Assembly (NCBI GenBank): GCA_902787665.1
Contig: CADAHF010000001.1
Location: forward strand, 66,757 to 112,781
Reading direction: 5' to 3'
DNA: 46,025 bases
Source: an uncultured Pseudomonadota bacterium
GTDB taxonomy: Bacteria > Pseudomonadota > Alphaproteobacteria > Rs-D84
Shown here: positions 30,724 to 38,871 of the stretch, in pieces
Position numbering within the stretch: the stretch's first letter is position 1
Layout: the number at the start of each line of letters is the position of its first letter
Made by a program: the position numbers and the translations under genes
Notes under the pieces: generated by a model
Seen by the model: the letters and a program-made list of their open reading frames with translations, nothing else
Told to the model about the DNA's origin: nothing
The model's database searches: none

Positions 30724-31812
30724 ATGAAAAAAACTTTAAAACTTGCGATTGCGGCATCGGTTTTGACCGCACCAGCATTAGCGGACAGTCCGTATATCGC
30801 AAATTCACTTAGCAACATGGAAAATCCATTGTATTTGCCAAGCGCTGGTGAATTATACAGCAAAGTTGGTTTCGGTGTGATGTATAAGGTTACCGACAGC
30901 AACGATGCACAGAAAAAATTGTTCCACGATGGTGAACAAGAATTTCCAATTTGGCGTCCGTCATTAGAATTGGGTTATGGTATTACGGACCGTTGGACTG
31001 TCCATGGCCAGGTTGGTTATACACACAATCGTGATGTAGAACGTTATGGTTTCCACCTTGGGCGTATTGGAACAACATATCGTATTTTGTCCGAAGATTT
31101 TATCTGGGACGTTTATGGCGATTTCCACTTGGGTGGTATCAGCAAGATGCAAGGTTCGTTGGTTAACAAAGGGAAGTCTCCTTTGGATACAACATTTAAA
31201 TATGATAACTTCTCGAATGGTCGTTGGGGATATCATGTTGGAACCAAATTCGGCAAGGTTTGGGACCGTTGGACAACAAGCGCATTTGTTGAATTGTTGC
31301 GCACATGGGGCAACCACAATAACGAAATTGATTTGTCCAAAGTTTATTTGGATGATGTGAGATCGGGTGTGCCACACATTCCTTTAACAACAGTCGTGTC
31401 ACCAGAAAAAATATCTGTTGATTTGAAATCAACAACGGAATATGACTTTGGTGTCAATGCTTTTTACCAGGTTAACGATCGTTGGTCTTTTGGTTTGGGC
31501 TTGAAATATACTTACCATGCAGAAAATGGTATTAAAAAAGTTCATACAAAAATGAGTTTTAGCGATCTTCCAGGTGTTCCTGGCAGTGCAACAGTGGTTG
31601 CAGGTGGCATCAGCGATGCTTTGAATCATTTTAAAGATATGCATGACGAATTTAGTGAATTTGCGCAAAGTTTGACTGTTGCATATCAAGCAAGCGATTC
31701 TATGCAGGTTGCGGCTTTTGTTGAAAATACCATTGACAATGGTCAACGCTTGTCTGGCAGTACCACCGATTTCAAGGCGGAATTTGGTGTTCGTTTGAAT
31801 GTTAAATTCTAA
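30724..31812 (+). CDS. Probable outer-membrane beta-barrel protein
   Basis: 362 residues with a signal peptide (about 1-20, ending PALA). The mature part alternates strands rich in aromatic and small polar residues: GVMYKVTD, WTVHGQVGYTHNRD, WDVYGDFHLGG, YHVGTKFGKVWDRWTTSAFVEL, YDFGVNAFYQVNDRWSFGLGLKYTYH, MQVAAFVENTIDNG. It ends FGVRLNVKF, with C-terminal Phe. Probably a 12- to 14-strand barrel acting as porin or adhesin; no family recognised. The ATG at 30724 is chosen because it has an AAGGAG site and starts the signal peptide; an upstream in-frame ATG adds a non-secretory extension. Terminated by a strong hairpin. Confidence 0.8.
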   Translation: MKKTLKLAIAASVLTAPALADSPYIANSLSNMENPLYLPSAGELYSKVGFGVMYKVTDSNDAQKKLFHDGEQEFPIWRPSLELGYGITDRWTVHGQVGYTHNRDVERYGFHLGRIGTTYRILSEDFIWDVYGDFHLGGISKMQGSLVNKGKSPLDTTFKYDNFSNGRWGYHVGTKFGKVWDRWTTSAFVELLRTWGNHNNEIDLSKVYLDDVRSGVPHIPLTTVVSPEKISVDLKSTTEYDFGVNAFYQVNDRWSFGLGLKYTYHAENGIKKVHTKMSFSDLPGVPGSATVVAGGISDALNHFKDMHDEFSEFAQSLTVAYQASDSMQVAAFVENTIDNGQRLSGSTTDFKAEFGVRLNVKF

Positions 31813-31838
31813 TAATCGGACGAAAAAAGTAAAAAAAT

Positions 31839-31868
31839 CCCCCACTTTTTAGTGGGGGTTATTTTTTG
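31839..31868 (+). terminator. Terminator after the 30.7-kb outer-membrane protein gene
   Basis: CCCCCACT/AGTGGGGG stem (31839-31846 with 31851-31858), loop of four T, followed by TTATTTTTT. Confidence 0.9.
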
Positions 31869-31881
31869 TCTATACAAAATG

Positions 31882-31914
31882 CTTTTTTATAGGGCTTTTT
31901 TATGATATAATAAA
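31882..31914 (+). promoter_or_regulatory. Promoter block shared with the 14.2-kb outer-membrane protein gene
   Basis: T6, ATA, GGGC, T6, then ATGATATAATAAA, with TATAAT at 31906-31911. It equals 14123-14155 except for GGG instead of CCC. The GGAG ribosome site and the ATG at 31937 follow. Confidence 0.65.
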
Positions 31915-31936
31915 ACAAAAGGAATTCGGAGCGAGA

Positions 31937-33040
31937 ATGAAAAAGTTCAGCATTTCTGCCGCTTTGGTTGGGGTAATGTTTGGCGCGCCATATGGGGCGG
32001 GTGCCGTTTATCCGGTTTATCAAAATGCGTCTATGTCGACCCAAATGGCAACAAATGGTATGCCAAATAATACTGTTGCTGTTCCAGCCCAGGGTCAGGT
32101 TATCTATGTAAACCCGAATGTTGCGGCAAGTCCAACGCGTATTACCGGCGCTTTGCCAAAGGTTGGCTCAAATGCGATTGCAGCGGGACGTCAATATTAT
32201 CAACCGGCTGAATTCGACAGATTGGCAGACAGTGGTTTGTATATCGGTATGTCGGTTGGATACAGTGCTTCTGTTATGGGTTCAATAAGTGCAGATTATG
32301 CCGATAAAGAAAAGGCTTTCTTTGTTCCAGGGGCGTTCAAGGCGGCTGATTTTGAAAAAGATACAGTAATTCCGTTACAATTATCGGTTGGTGCCGCGAT
32401 TAATAACGATGTGCGTGTTGATTTTTCTTATCTGCGTTATAGTGGTCTTTCGTATCCAAGCAGTGTTGAAACATCAACTGGAAATGGCGGATATGCACTG
32501 GCGACCGTTGATGGTGGCGCAATTACAGCAAACGCAACGATGTTAAATGTGTATTATAACATCGATTCATATACCGGTTATTTGGCGGGCGGTTCACTGC
32601 GGCCGTATGTTGGTGTGGGTGCTGGTTTGTCGTTAAATACGATTGCCGATTATATTGTGTCGGATAATAACTATTACTATGAATTGACAGATGAACAATT
32701 ACCAACTGTGCCAGATGGAACATTGTCGGGTGTTTCTGATATTATCGCGTATCACAATGGCGGAACAACCGAACAGCTGGCATTTATGCTTGAAGGTGGT
32801 GTTACAACCGAATTGTCGGGTGGATTAAAGGTTGATTTCTTTGTTCGCTATACGAATTTGGGTCGTGTGAAAACATCGGGCAGTATCGTTATGTCACAGA
32901 CAGAATGGTTGAAAGACAGTTCGTCGCCAACACTTGAAACCCAGGGACAATACGACAGTGTTTACCACTATACCAACTGGTATGAAAGCGGGCGTCTGTC
33001 GATGGTTGATGTTGGTGCGCGTTTAAGATTACAGTTCTAA
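31937..33040 (+). CDS. Probable outer-membrane beta-barrel protein, surface-antigen type
   Basis: 367 residues with a signal peptide (about 1-23, ending GAGA). A Gln/Asn/Ala-rich periplasmic stretch (about 24-95) is followed by an OmpA/Omp25-like eight-strand barrel pattern: SGLYIGMSVGYSASVMG, VIPLQLSVGAAINNDVRVDFSYLRY, LNVYYNIDSY, LRPYVGVGAGLSLN, LAFMLEGGVTTELSGGLKVDFFVRYTNLG, and the final MVDVGARLRLQF. The -GL-IG- and PYVGVGAGL phrases are common in alphaproteobacterial surface antigens. Twelve bases separate it from the next gene, a glycine-zipper protein, so they share a transcript started at the twin promoter. Confidence 0.82.
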   Translation: MKKFSISAALVGVMFGAPYGAGAVYPVYQNASMSTQMATNGMPNNTVAVPAQGQVIYVNPNVAASPTRITGALPKVGSNAIAAGRQYYQPAEFDRLADSGLYIGMSVGYSASVMGSISADYADKEKAFFVPGAFKAADFEKDTVIPLQLSVGAAINNDVRVDFSYLRYSGLSYPSSVETSTGNGGYALATVDGGAITANATMLNVYYNIDSYTGYLAGGSLRPYVGVGAGLSLNTIADYIVSDNNYYYELTDEQLPTVPDGTLSGVSDIIAYHNGGTTEQLAFMLEGGVTTELSGGLKVDFFVRYTNLGRVKTSGSIVMSQTEWLKDSSSPTLETQGQYDSVYHYTNWYESGRLSMVDVGARLRLQF

Positions 33041-33052
33041 GACACAAAAGAT

Positions 33053-34675
33053 ATGACACGCAAGAATTTGATTATGCATTATTCATTGTTTGTCGCAATG
33101 GTTGGTATTGTGGCGGGTGGTGATGCGTTTTCTGCGGTGCGTATCGGAAATGCAACAAAAAATCAATATTATGCAAATCAAATGGCGCAATATCAGGCGA
33201 TGAATCAGGTCGTATCGACAAATGATATTGCGACCACTTCTGGAAATGATTCTGCGCGTGATGCAAAATCAGCTGGTGAATCACAATTAGAATCTTGTCA
33301 ACAGATATATCCAACTGGTGAATTTGAAATTGCGCGTCCAACCGCGGGACTTGGTATGGGTGGTGCAAAAACTTGCACGGCTGTTGTTGAATTGCGTGGA
33401 TATCAAATGGGACAAAATGGTGGCGATGCGGTTTTAGCGCGTGCCAATATTGCGGCTGGAACAACGATTGATTGTAATATTTCTGCGTTTCCAGAAACAT
33501 CATATACACTTGATGCGCAACGCGTTGTGTTTCCCGCAGATGCTGAACCAACGGTCGAAGATGTGGTTGCCGTTATGAACCAGGAACAAAAGCAAAATGC
33601 CGGTATGAAAATAGCGGCGGCGGCGTTGGTTGGGGCAATCGGCGGTAATATCAGTGGCAGAAATGATGTTGGCAAAGATGGTTTCATTGGAACTGATAAA
33701 AACAAAATGCAAAACACTGTGATTGGTGCGCTTGGTGGCGCTGCAATCGGTGCTGGCGGTGCGTATGCCGGATATGAAGCGGGCAATATGATTATGTCTG
33801 CGGGTGTTAATGCTGCGGCTGGTGCTGCGGCTGGTAATATGATTGCATCTGGTAATGAAGTATTAAGTATTAAACAATGCGATACTGGTCCGTGTTTGTT
33901 GGGTAATTTAATATCGGGAAAAGCAATTGATACATCGTCACATAATTATTATGTTGATTTATCCGACCGCAAAACTGTTATGCGTTGTAGTCTTGATAAC
34001 ACAAAATGTGAATCTGAATACGGATTGTTATCAATTACGTTTGGCAATGATGATAATGCGAAATTGTTAAAGAATATGACTGAAACAGAGATACAAGAAA
34101 TAATATTTTCTGGTAATGTATATCATATCGAAGAACAAACAAATGGTTCCAAAGAAATGGTAAGCGGCCAGGGTAACCAGACGTTTGCATTAATATCTGG
34201 GGCTAAAAAAGAAGACGGTATGCCAATACCAGTGGTGATAAAAGATTTATCGGGTTTTAATGTTAAAGCACTGGGCAATACAGAAGCAGAATTTAATACA
34301 TGGAAAGACAATCAGAAAGACAATCATAAAAACATCCCGATATATAAACGTGATGTGAATGGTAATGCTGTCGGTAAACCGATTGAAAATGCAAAAATGG
34401 AAGATTTTGTTCCGATGACGGACAGCGCTAAAGACGGTGGTATTATCGATTTGGGTAACAAGGCGCGTTTGAAAAGCACGCTTGTTGGCGCGGGTGCTGG
34501 TGGGGCGCTGGGTGCATTCACTGCATACGAGGGTGCACAGAGTGATATTGATGACCGTTGGGTGTCTGCAGTTCGTGAATACAAAGATTCACTGCAAAAG
34601 TTTTATTGTGTGACTGGAAATCGCTTCTTGTCTTATTATAACGATGTTGTGATTATACCGAGTGTGAAAGAATAA
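33053..34675 (+). CDS. Exported glycine-zipper protein of unknown function
   Basis: 540 residues; family not recognised. An N-terminal hydrophobic signal (LFVAMVGIVAGGDAFSA) suggests export. Around 185-265 are glycine/alanine-rich hydrophobic stretches (IAAAALVGAIGGNISG, VIGALGGAAIGAGGAYAGYEAG, AAAGAAAGNMIASG) with the small-xxx-small spacing of glycine zippers, and another near 480 (LVGAGAGGALGAFTAYEGA), as in proteins that insert into or span the envelope. Several Cys pairs (ESCQQ...KTCTAV; CDTGPC; MRCSLDNTKC) may form disulfides. Probably works with the barrel encoded just upstream. An intrinsic terminator follows. Confidence 0.75.
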   Translation: MTRKNLIMHYSLFVAMVGIVAGGDAFSAVRIGNATKNQYYANQMAQYQAMNQVVSTNDIATTSGNDSARDAKSAGESQLESCQQIYPTGEFEIARPTAGLGMGGAKTCTAVVELRGYQMGQNGGDAVLARANIAAGTTIDCNISAFPETSYTLDAQRVVFPADAEPTVEDVVAVMNQEQKQNAGMKIAAAALVGAIGGNISGRNDVGKDGFIGTDKNKMQNTVIGALGGAAIGAGGAYAGYEAGNMIMSAGVNAAAGAAAGNMIASGNEVLSIKQCDTGPCLLGNLISGKAIDTSSHNYYVDLSDRKTVMRCSLDNTKCESEYGLLSITFGNDDNAKLLKNMTETEIQEIIFSGNVYHIEEQTNGSKEMVSGQGNQTFALISGAKKEDGMPIPVVIKDLSGFNVKALGNTEAEFNTWKDNQKDNHKNIPIYKRDVNGNAVGKPIENAKMEDFVPMTDSAKDGGIIDLGNKARLKSTLVGAGAGGALGAFTAYEGAQSDIDDRWVSAVREYKDSLQKFYCVTGNRFLSYYNDVVIIPSVKE

Positions 34676-34681
34676 AAAAAT

Positions 34682-34705
34682 CGCCCGTATGGGCGTTTTT
34701 TATTT
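34682..34705. terminator. Terminator between the glycine-zipper gene and mnmE
   Basis: CGCCC/GGGCG stem with loop GTAT, preceded by A7 and followed by T6ATTTT, between convergent genes. Confidence 0.85.
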
Positions 34706-34713
34706 TCTTGGTC

Positions 34714-36024
34714 TTACTTTCCCAAACATAATTGTGCAAATGTAGCGTCCATTACATCGCTTGCAGTGATGGTTCCAAGTATTTTGCCAATGCTATCTGC
34801 AGCACTGCGCACGTGTTCGGAAATTAAATCATAGTTTTCACCATCAATATCAATCGCAGATTTTAATTCATCATGCGCGTTTTCCAGTAATGTTTTTGTG
34901 CGGGCGTTTATTGCAAGCGCGTTTTCCATGCCGTCTGTTAATTTATGCAGGTGCGTACGGATTTCGTTCATCAAATCGTTCATTCCATCGCCCGTTTTTG
35001 CCGAAACATAAATCGCGTCTTTAAATTTTTTTGTTTTCAATAAATCAGATTTGTTGATAATGATAATTTCATTATCTGAACTTTGATTTTTGAAATTTGA
35101 ACTTTGTTCCGTGGACACAATCCGCAGAACCAGGTCGGCATTTTTGATTTCGTTTTCCGTCCGTTCGATTCCAATCTTTTCAATTTTGTCGTCTGTATTA
35201 TCACGCAGCCCCGCCGTATCAGATAAATTTACCAAATATCCATCAATATCAATTGTCGCGGACACAACATCACGTGTTGTCCCCGGAATGTCGGACACTA
35301 TCGCACGATTTGACCCCAAAATCGCATTAAACAGTGAAGATTTACCAACATTTGGTTCGCCAACAAGTGCGATATTAAAACCGCCACGAACCGCACGCGC
35401 CGCTGCATAGCGCGAAAGCGCGTTATCTATTTCACCATATAATTTTTTGATTTTTTCACGAACCGTTTTGCCGATGTTTTTTGGTAAATCGTCTGCATCA
35501 TAGTCCAAAATCGCGGCACTGTATGCGGCGATTTCAATCATTTGCGACCGCCATGCATCGTAAATCTTGCTGTCGCGACCCATCATGGATGACAATGCAG
35601 ATTTGCGTTGAACATCGGTTTGTGCGTCCAATAACGCGGCAAGACCGTCAATGTCCGCCAAATCCATTTTGTTGTTATAAAACGCGCGTCTGGAAAATTC
35701 ACCTGGGGTTGCCATACGCATATTGTTCGATGATAAAAATTCAAAGATTTTTTCAATAACCGCGGGCGCACCATGCGATGCGATTTCAATCACGTCTTCG
35801 CCGGTAAAAGAGTGGGGCGCGGCAAAGTATGTCACGATACATTGGTCAATAATTTCGCCCGCATTGTCGGTTAAATTCACAAAATACGCATGACGTGGTG
35901 TTGGACCAAACCGCCCAACGATATGTTCCATGAAATCAGACAGGTTTGTACCCGATATGCGAATAACTGCAACACCTGATTTTCCATGGCCACTGGACAG
36001 CGCAAAAATTGTATCGTTATTCAT
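34714..36024 (-). CDS. mnmE: tRNA modification GTPase MnmE
   Basis: 436 residues. Folate-binding N-terminal domain (IFALSSGHGKSGVAVIRISG, FTGEDVIEIASHGAPAVI), the central helical domain, and an inserted GTPase with GEPNVGKSSLFN (G1), GTTRD (G2), DTAG (G3) and NKSD (G4). The C-terminal CLGK carries the catalytic Cys. With MnmG it installs the cmnm5 group on U34 of tRNAs. Between the G3 and G4 regions the sequence QSSNFKNQSSDNE is encoded by a degenerate heptamer repeat also found at 37407. Lies one base after ruvA on the same strand. Confidence 0.97.
   Translation of the reverse strand: MNNDTIFALSSGHGKSGVAVIRISGTNLSDFMEHIVGRFGPTPRHAYFVNLTDNAGEIIDQCIVTYFAAPHSFTGEDVIEIASHGAPAVIEKIFEFLSSNNMRMATPGEFSRRAFYNNKMDLADIDGLAALLDAQTDVQRKSALSSMMGRDSKIYDAWRSQMIEIAAYSAAILDYDADDLPKNIGKTVREKIKKLYGEIDNALSRYAAARAVRGGFNIALVGEPNVGKSSLFNAILGSNRAIVSDIPGTTRDVVSATIDIDGYLVNLSDTAGLRDNTDDKIEKIGIERTENEIKNADLVLRIVSTEQSSNFKNQSSDNEIIIINKSDLLKTKKFKDAIYVSAKTGDGMNDLMNEIRTHLHKLTDGMENALAINARTKTLLENAHDELKSAIDIDGENYDLISEHVRSAADSIGKILGTITASDVMDATFAQLCLGK
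35071..35105 (-). repeat. Degenerate 7-bp tandem repeat inside mnmE
   Basis: On the minus strand: AAAGTTC, AAATTTC, AAAAATC, AAAGTTC, then AGATAAT. The same heptamers occur at 37407-37437. In mnmE they encode a hydrophilic loop next to the NKSD motif. Confidence 0.55.
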
Positions 36025-36025
36025 G

Positions 36026-36604
36026 CTATTTATTCCCGCTTATGTGTTTCAATGCGATTGGAACCAATGTTGCAACATCTGCGTTTGGATTGTCAGCAAC
36101 CAATTTTTGTGCCATATCGATAATGTCCAAACGGCGATAACCCAGTGCCTCCAGTGCCGCCAATAAATCGGGTAATGCACCGCCGGCCGTGTCGCCACCG
36201 CCAAAGTCAAATGATCCACCACCGATTTTTGATTTCAATTCGACAATAATTTTTTCAGCGACCTTTTTCCCAACGCCTGGTGTGGTTGCGATTGTTTTTG
36301 CGTCCCCGGTTGCGATTGCGGACATCAAAGTGTCGGTTTTAATCGTTGACATTATGGAAAGCGCAACCTTTGGCCCCACGCCAGAAACGGTCGTTAATTG
36401 ATTAAACAGGTTTTGCGCCGCAATGCTGCCAAACCCGAAAAGACGGATGGAATCTTCACGCACAATCGTTTCAATCCACAGGACAACAGTCGCACCCTTT
36501 GCCAGATATTCGGGGGTGTAAACCTTGTACCCGACGTCATGCACCAATAAAATTATGAACCCGTCGCCAATATAATCAACAATGCCTTGCAATTTTCCAA
36601 TCAT
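36026..36604 (-). CDS. ruvA: Holliday junction branch migration protein RuvA
   Basis: 192 residues, typical length. Starts MIGKLQGIVDYIGDG, has the OB-fold N-terminus, helix-hairpin-helix motifs (LTTVSGVGPKVALSIMS and IATTPGVGKKVAEKIIVELK), and a C-terminal domain III (ALEALGYRRLDI) that contacts RuvB. Binds four-way junctions as a tetramer. Divergent from yebC across only 50 bp and immediately followed by mnmE. ruvB is not in the window; ruvC lies 2 kb away, so the usual ruvCAB cluster is broken up. Confidence 0.97.
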   Translation of the reverse strand: MIGKLQGIVDYIGDGFIILLVHDVGYKVYTPEYLAKGATVVLWIETIVREDSIRLFGFGSIAAQNLFNQLTTVSGVGPKVALSIMSTIKTDTLMSAIATGDAKTIATTPGVGKKVAEKIIVELKSKIGGGSFDFGGGDTAGGALPDLLAALEALGYRRLDIIDMAQKLVADNPNADVATLVPIALKHISGNK

Positions 36605-36654
36605 CTGTTATCCTTTTGCTGTAATTGTAATCTAAAATAATCAAAAGGTCAAAT

Positions 36655-37371
36655 ATGAGTGGACACAGCAAATGGCACAATATTCAGCACAAGAAAGGGC
36701 TGGTTGATGCGGCGCGCAGTGGTTTGTTTACCAAATTGGCGCGTGAAATAACAATGGCGGCAAAGTTGGGCGACCCAAATCCAGACAATAATCCACGTCT
36801 GCGTCTGGCGATTTTACAGGCACGCAAAAATTCTATGCCAAACGATAATATTAAACGCGCAATTGATAAAGCATCGGGCAGCAATACCGAAAACTATGTT
36901 GCCGTGCGTTATGAGGGCTATGGCCCGGGTGCCGTTCCTGTTATTGTTGAAGCATTGACGGATAATCCACGCAGAACAGTGCCAGAAGTCCGTAATATCT
37001 TTGCGAAAAATGGTGGTAATATGGGCGAAGAAGGTTCGGTCGTGTTTATGTTCACACGTGCTGGTCAAATTATGTATCCGGCATCAATCGGCAAAACCGA
37101 AGACGAAATGATGGAAATTGTTATGGATGCGGGGGCTGACAATTTGGAAACTTCGGATGAAGGTTTCATTATCACAACCAAGCCAGACGATTTTATGACC
37201 GCACAAAAGGCGATTGCCGATGTTTTGGGTGAACCAGAAAGCGCGGAATTAACTTGGATTCCAAATATGCCGATGGATTTGGACGACGAAGCATATGCCA
37301 AGGTTGAAAAATTGGTAGATGCGCTGGAAGATAACGACGACGTGCAAAAGGTATTCACCGCCGCGGCGTAA
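36655..37371 (+). CDS. yebC: YebC/PmpR-family regulatory protein
   Basis: 238 residues. Begins with the family signature MSGHSKWHNIQHKKGLVDAARSGLF, continues with IKRAIDKASG, YEGYGPGAVPVIVEALTDNPRRT and the acidic loop region. YebC proteins act as transcription regulators or, as shown for some members, as translation factors that relieve ribosome stalling at proline-rich stretches. Next to ruv genes, as in most alphaproteobacteria. The 50-bp gap to ruvA must hold both promoters; an AAAAGG ribosome site precedes the ATG. Confidence 0.96.
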   Translation: MSGHSKWHNIQHKKGLVDAARSGLFTKLAREITMAAKLGDPNPDNNPRLRLAILQARKNSMPNDNIKRAIDKASGSNTENYVAVRYEGYGPGAVPVIVEALTDNPRRTVPEVRNIFAKNGGNMGEEGSVVFMFTRAGQIMYPASIGKTEDEMMEIVMDAGADNLETSDEGFIITTKPDDFMTAQKAIADVLGEPESAELTWIPNMPMDLDDEAYAKVEKLVDALEDNDDVQKVFTAAA

Positions 37372-37377
37372 GAAAAT

Positions 37378-37400
37378 AAAAATGCCCGTTCGGGCATTTT
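37378..37400 (+). terminator. Terminator after yebC
   Basis: AAAAATGCCC/GGGCATTTTT stem with loop GTTC, directly after the yebC stop. Confidence 0.9.
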
Positions 37401-37406
37401 TATTTT

Positions 37407-37437
37407 AAAGTTCAAAGTTCAGATTTCAAAGTTCAAA
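37407..37437 (+). repeat. Degenerate 7-bp tandem repeat between yebC and the frameshifted gene
   Basis: AAAGTTC, AAAGTTC, AGATTTC, AAAGTTC, then AAA. The last unit runs into the ATG at 37437. Related to the repeat inside mnmE at 35071-35105. Confidence 0.6.
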
Positions 37438-38067
37438 TGATGACAAACAAAGACTCTTTAATAAATGTGCCGGTGGAATTTACGAATACTGTGTTGCGGG
37501 TTGCAAGTGCATTAAATGTTCGTAACATGTGTGTCGTTGGTGGTGGTGATTTTGCCTGAACCGTTATCGCAACCGCATAAAAATCCAAATATTTTGGGTA
37601 TGCGTAAAAATTCCCTTGGCGGGGTAAAGGTTTTTGTTAAAAACTTTGGCACCGTTGATGTGTTCCAGCAATATACAAATGAACCCGAAGGCATCATTGC
37701 AAATTACTTTGATTTTAATTGTAACAGTTTGTATTATCGTATGCACGATAACAAAATAATTGAATCAGTATTCTTTGATGAATTTATGGAATCAAAAACA
37801 ATCAGTCCGCAACATGTTATATATGATAAAACCGGTGGAACTGTTTTGTATGGAAAACCACAAACAGTTATGCGTGCGTTAAAATTCCAAATACAATTTA
37901 ATGAAAAGTTTAATTTAAAGACGAATTTAAGTTCTGACATTTTGTATATGATTTATAATATGAACGCAGATGATGAAAAAAGCATGAAAAAATATATGTC
38001 GTCACATGTAATGGATAAAAAATTACAAACCCAAATCTTGCAAAGTTATCAGAGAATTAGGGAATAA
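37437..38067 (+). pseudogene. Unknown gene interrupted by a +1 frameshift
   Basis: The frame from the ATG at 37437 encodes 40 residues (ending VRNMCVVGGGDFA) and stops at 37559. If one T is removed from the T4 run at 37550-37553, the frame continues as GGGDLPEPLSQPHKNPNIL into the long frame that ends at 38067, giving one 209-residue protein. The long frame alone would need an ATG at 37516 with no ribosome site. The product has no signal peptide and no family I recognise; the second half is hydrophilic with MKKYMSSHVMDKKLQTQIL near the end. Either a real mutation, a sequencing indel, or less likely recoding. Its 3' end overlaps ruvC by 11 bp. Confidence 0.6.
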
Positions 38068-38545
38068 AGCGTTCCAATGCCGACATGTTAGCATGGCTAA
38101 GGGCGATGGCAATTGCGTCTGCTTCGTCCGGCGTTTTTGGATTTGCCGCTGGCAGTAAAATTTTTACCATTTTATCAATCGCACTTTTATCAGCATGACC
38201 CGCACCAGTTAGTGCTTTTTTTATCTTGTTTGGTTCATATTCGTAAATTGGAATATTGCGTGTTGATACCGCCACAATCGCCGCCGCACGTGCATGTCCC
38301 AAGATAAGAGTTGTGCGTGGATTTTTATTTACAAATGTGATTTCAATGCTGCATTGATTTGGCGAAAAAGTATCAATCAATTTTGAAACTTCGTTAAAAA
38401 TTATTGCCAATCGTTCGGGCAGGGTGCCATTTGTTTTTGGTAATATAACGCCACTTGCCACATACTTGCGGTTTGACCCCGCGGTATCAATTATCGCCCA
38501 ACCAGTATGTAAAAGTCCCGGGTCAATGCCCAATATGCGTGTCAT
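38057..38545 (-). CDS. ruvC: Holliday junction resolvase RuvC
   Basis: 162 residues. RNase-H-like fold with the four acidic catalytic positions visible: D8 in ILGIDPGLLHTGW, E68 in CSIEITFVNKNP, and D140/D143 in TPDEADAIAIAL. The NKNPRTTLILGHARAAAI block is typical of alphaproteobacterial RuvC. Cuts junctions symmetrically after RuvAB migration. Overlaps dciA by 4 bp (ATGA), so it is translated in the mltA-dciA-ruvC operon rather than with ruvA, which is a separate minus-strand unit downstream. Confidence 0.95.
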   Translation of the reverse strand: MTRILGIDPGLLHTGWAIIDTAGSNRKYVASGVILPKTNGTLPERLAIIFNEVSKLIDTFSPNQCSIEITFVNKNPRTTLILGHARAAAIVAVSTRNIPIYEYEPNKIKKALTGAGHADKSAIDKMVKILLPAANPKTPDEADAIAIALSHANMSALERFIP

Positions 38546-38871
38546 TTTCTAAATGTTATTTTGTTTACGGCGTCATAGCCAAAGTATTTATTTATGCGTT
38601 TTGTTATTTCCGGTACAGAATATGATAACTGTAATGCAAATGCTGGATTTTTTGGCTTTACCGCAATGTTAAATTTTTTATCGCGTGTTTTTGTTATGCC
38701 CGCCAGTGTTGATATACCCCCAATGTCATCACCCATTATTTCCGCCCAACGCGCAGCCAGGTCTGCATCAGATGCGTGTCCACCGAAAATTCGTATCAAA
38801 CCACCCAATGCCGCAGCAAGTGTTTGCGGACGTTCGGTACGCTTTTCAATTTTATTTTGTTGGTTTGACAT
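38542..38871 (-). CDS. dciA: DciA-like DUF721 protein
   Basis: 109 residues. The DUF721 core is visible as LIRIFGGHASDADLAARWAEIMGDDIGGIS, followed by a short KH-like segment (KFNIAVKPKNPAFALQLSYSVPEITKRINKYFGYDAVNKI). DciA is the ancestral loader/partner of the replicative helicase DnaB in bacteria without DnaC/DnaI. The start lies 20 bp inside the end of mltA and the stop overlaps ruvC, so all three are tightly packed. The N-terminal tail KIEKRTERPQTLAAALGG is typical of alphaproteobacterial members. Confidence 0.85.
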   Translation of the reverse strand: MSNQQNKIEKRTERPQTLAAALGGLIRIFGGHASDADLAARWAEIMGDDIGGISTLAGITKTRDKKFNIAVKPKNPAFALQLSYSVPEITKRINKYFGYDAVNKITFRK

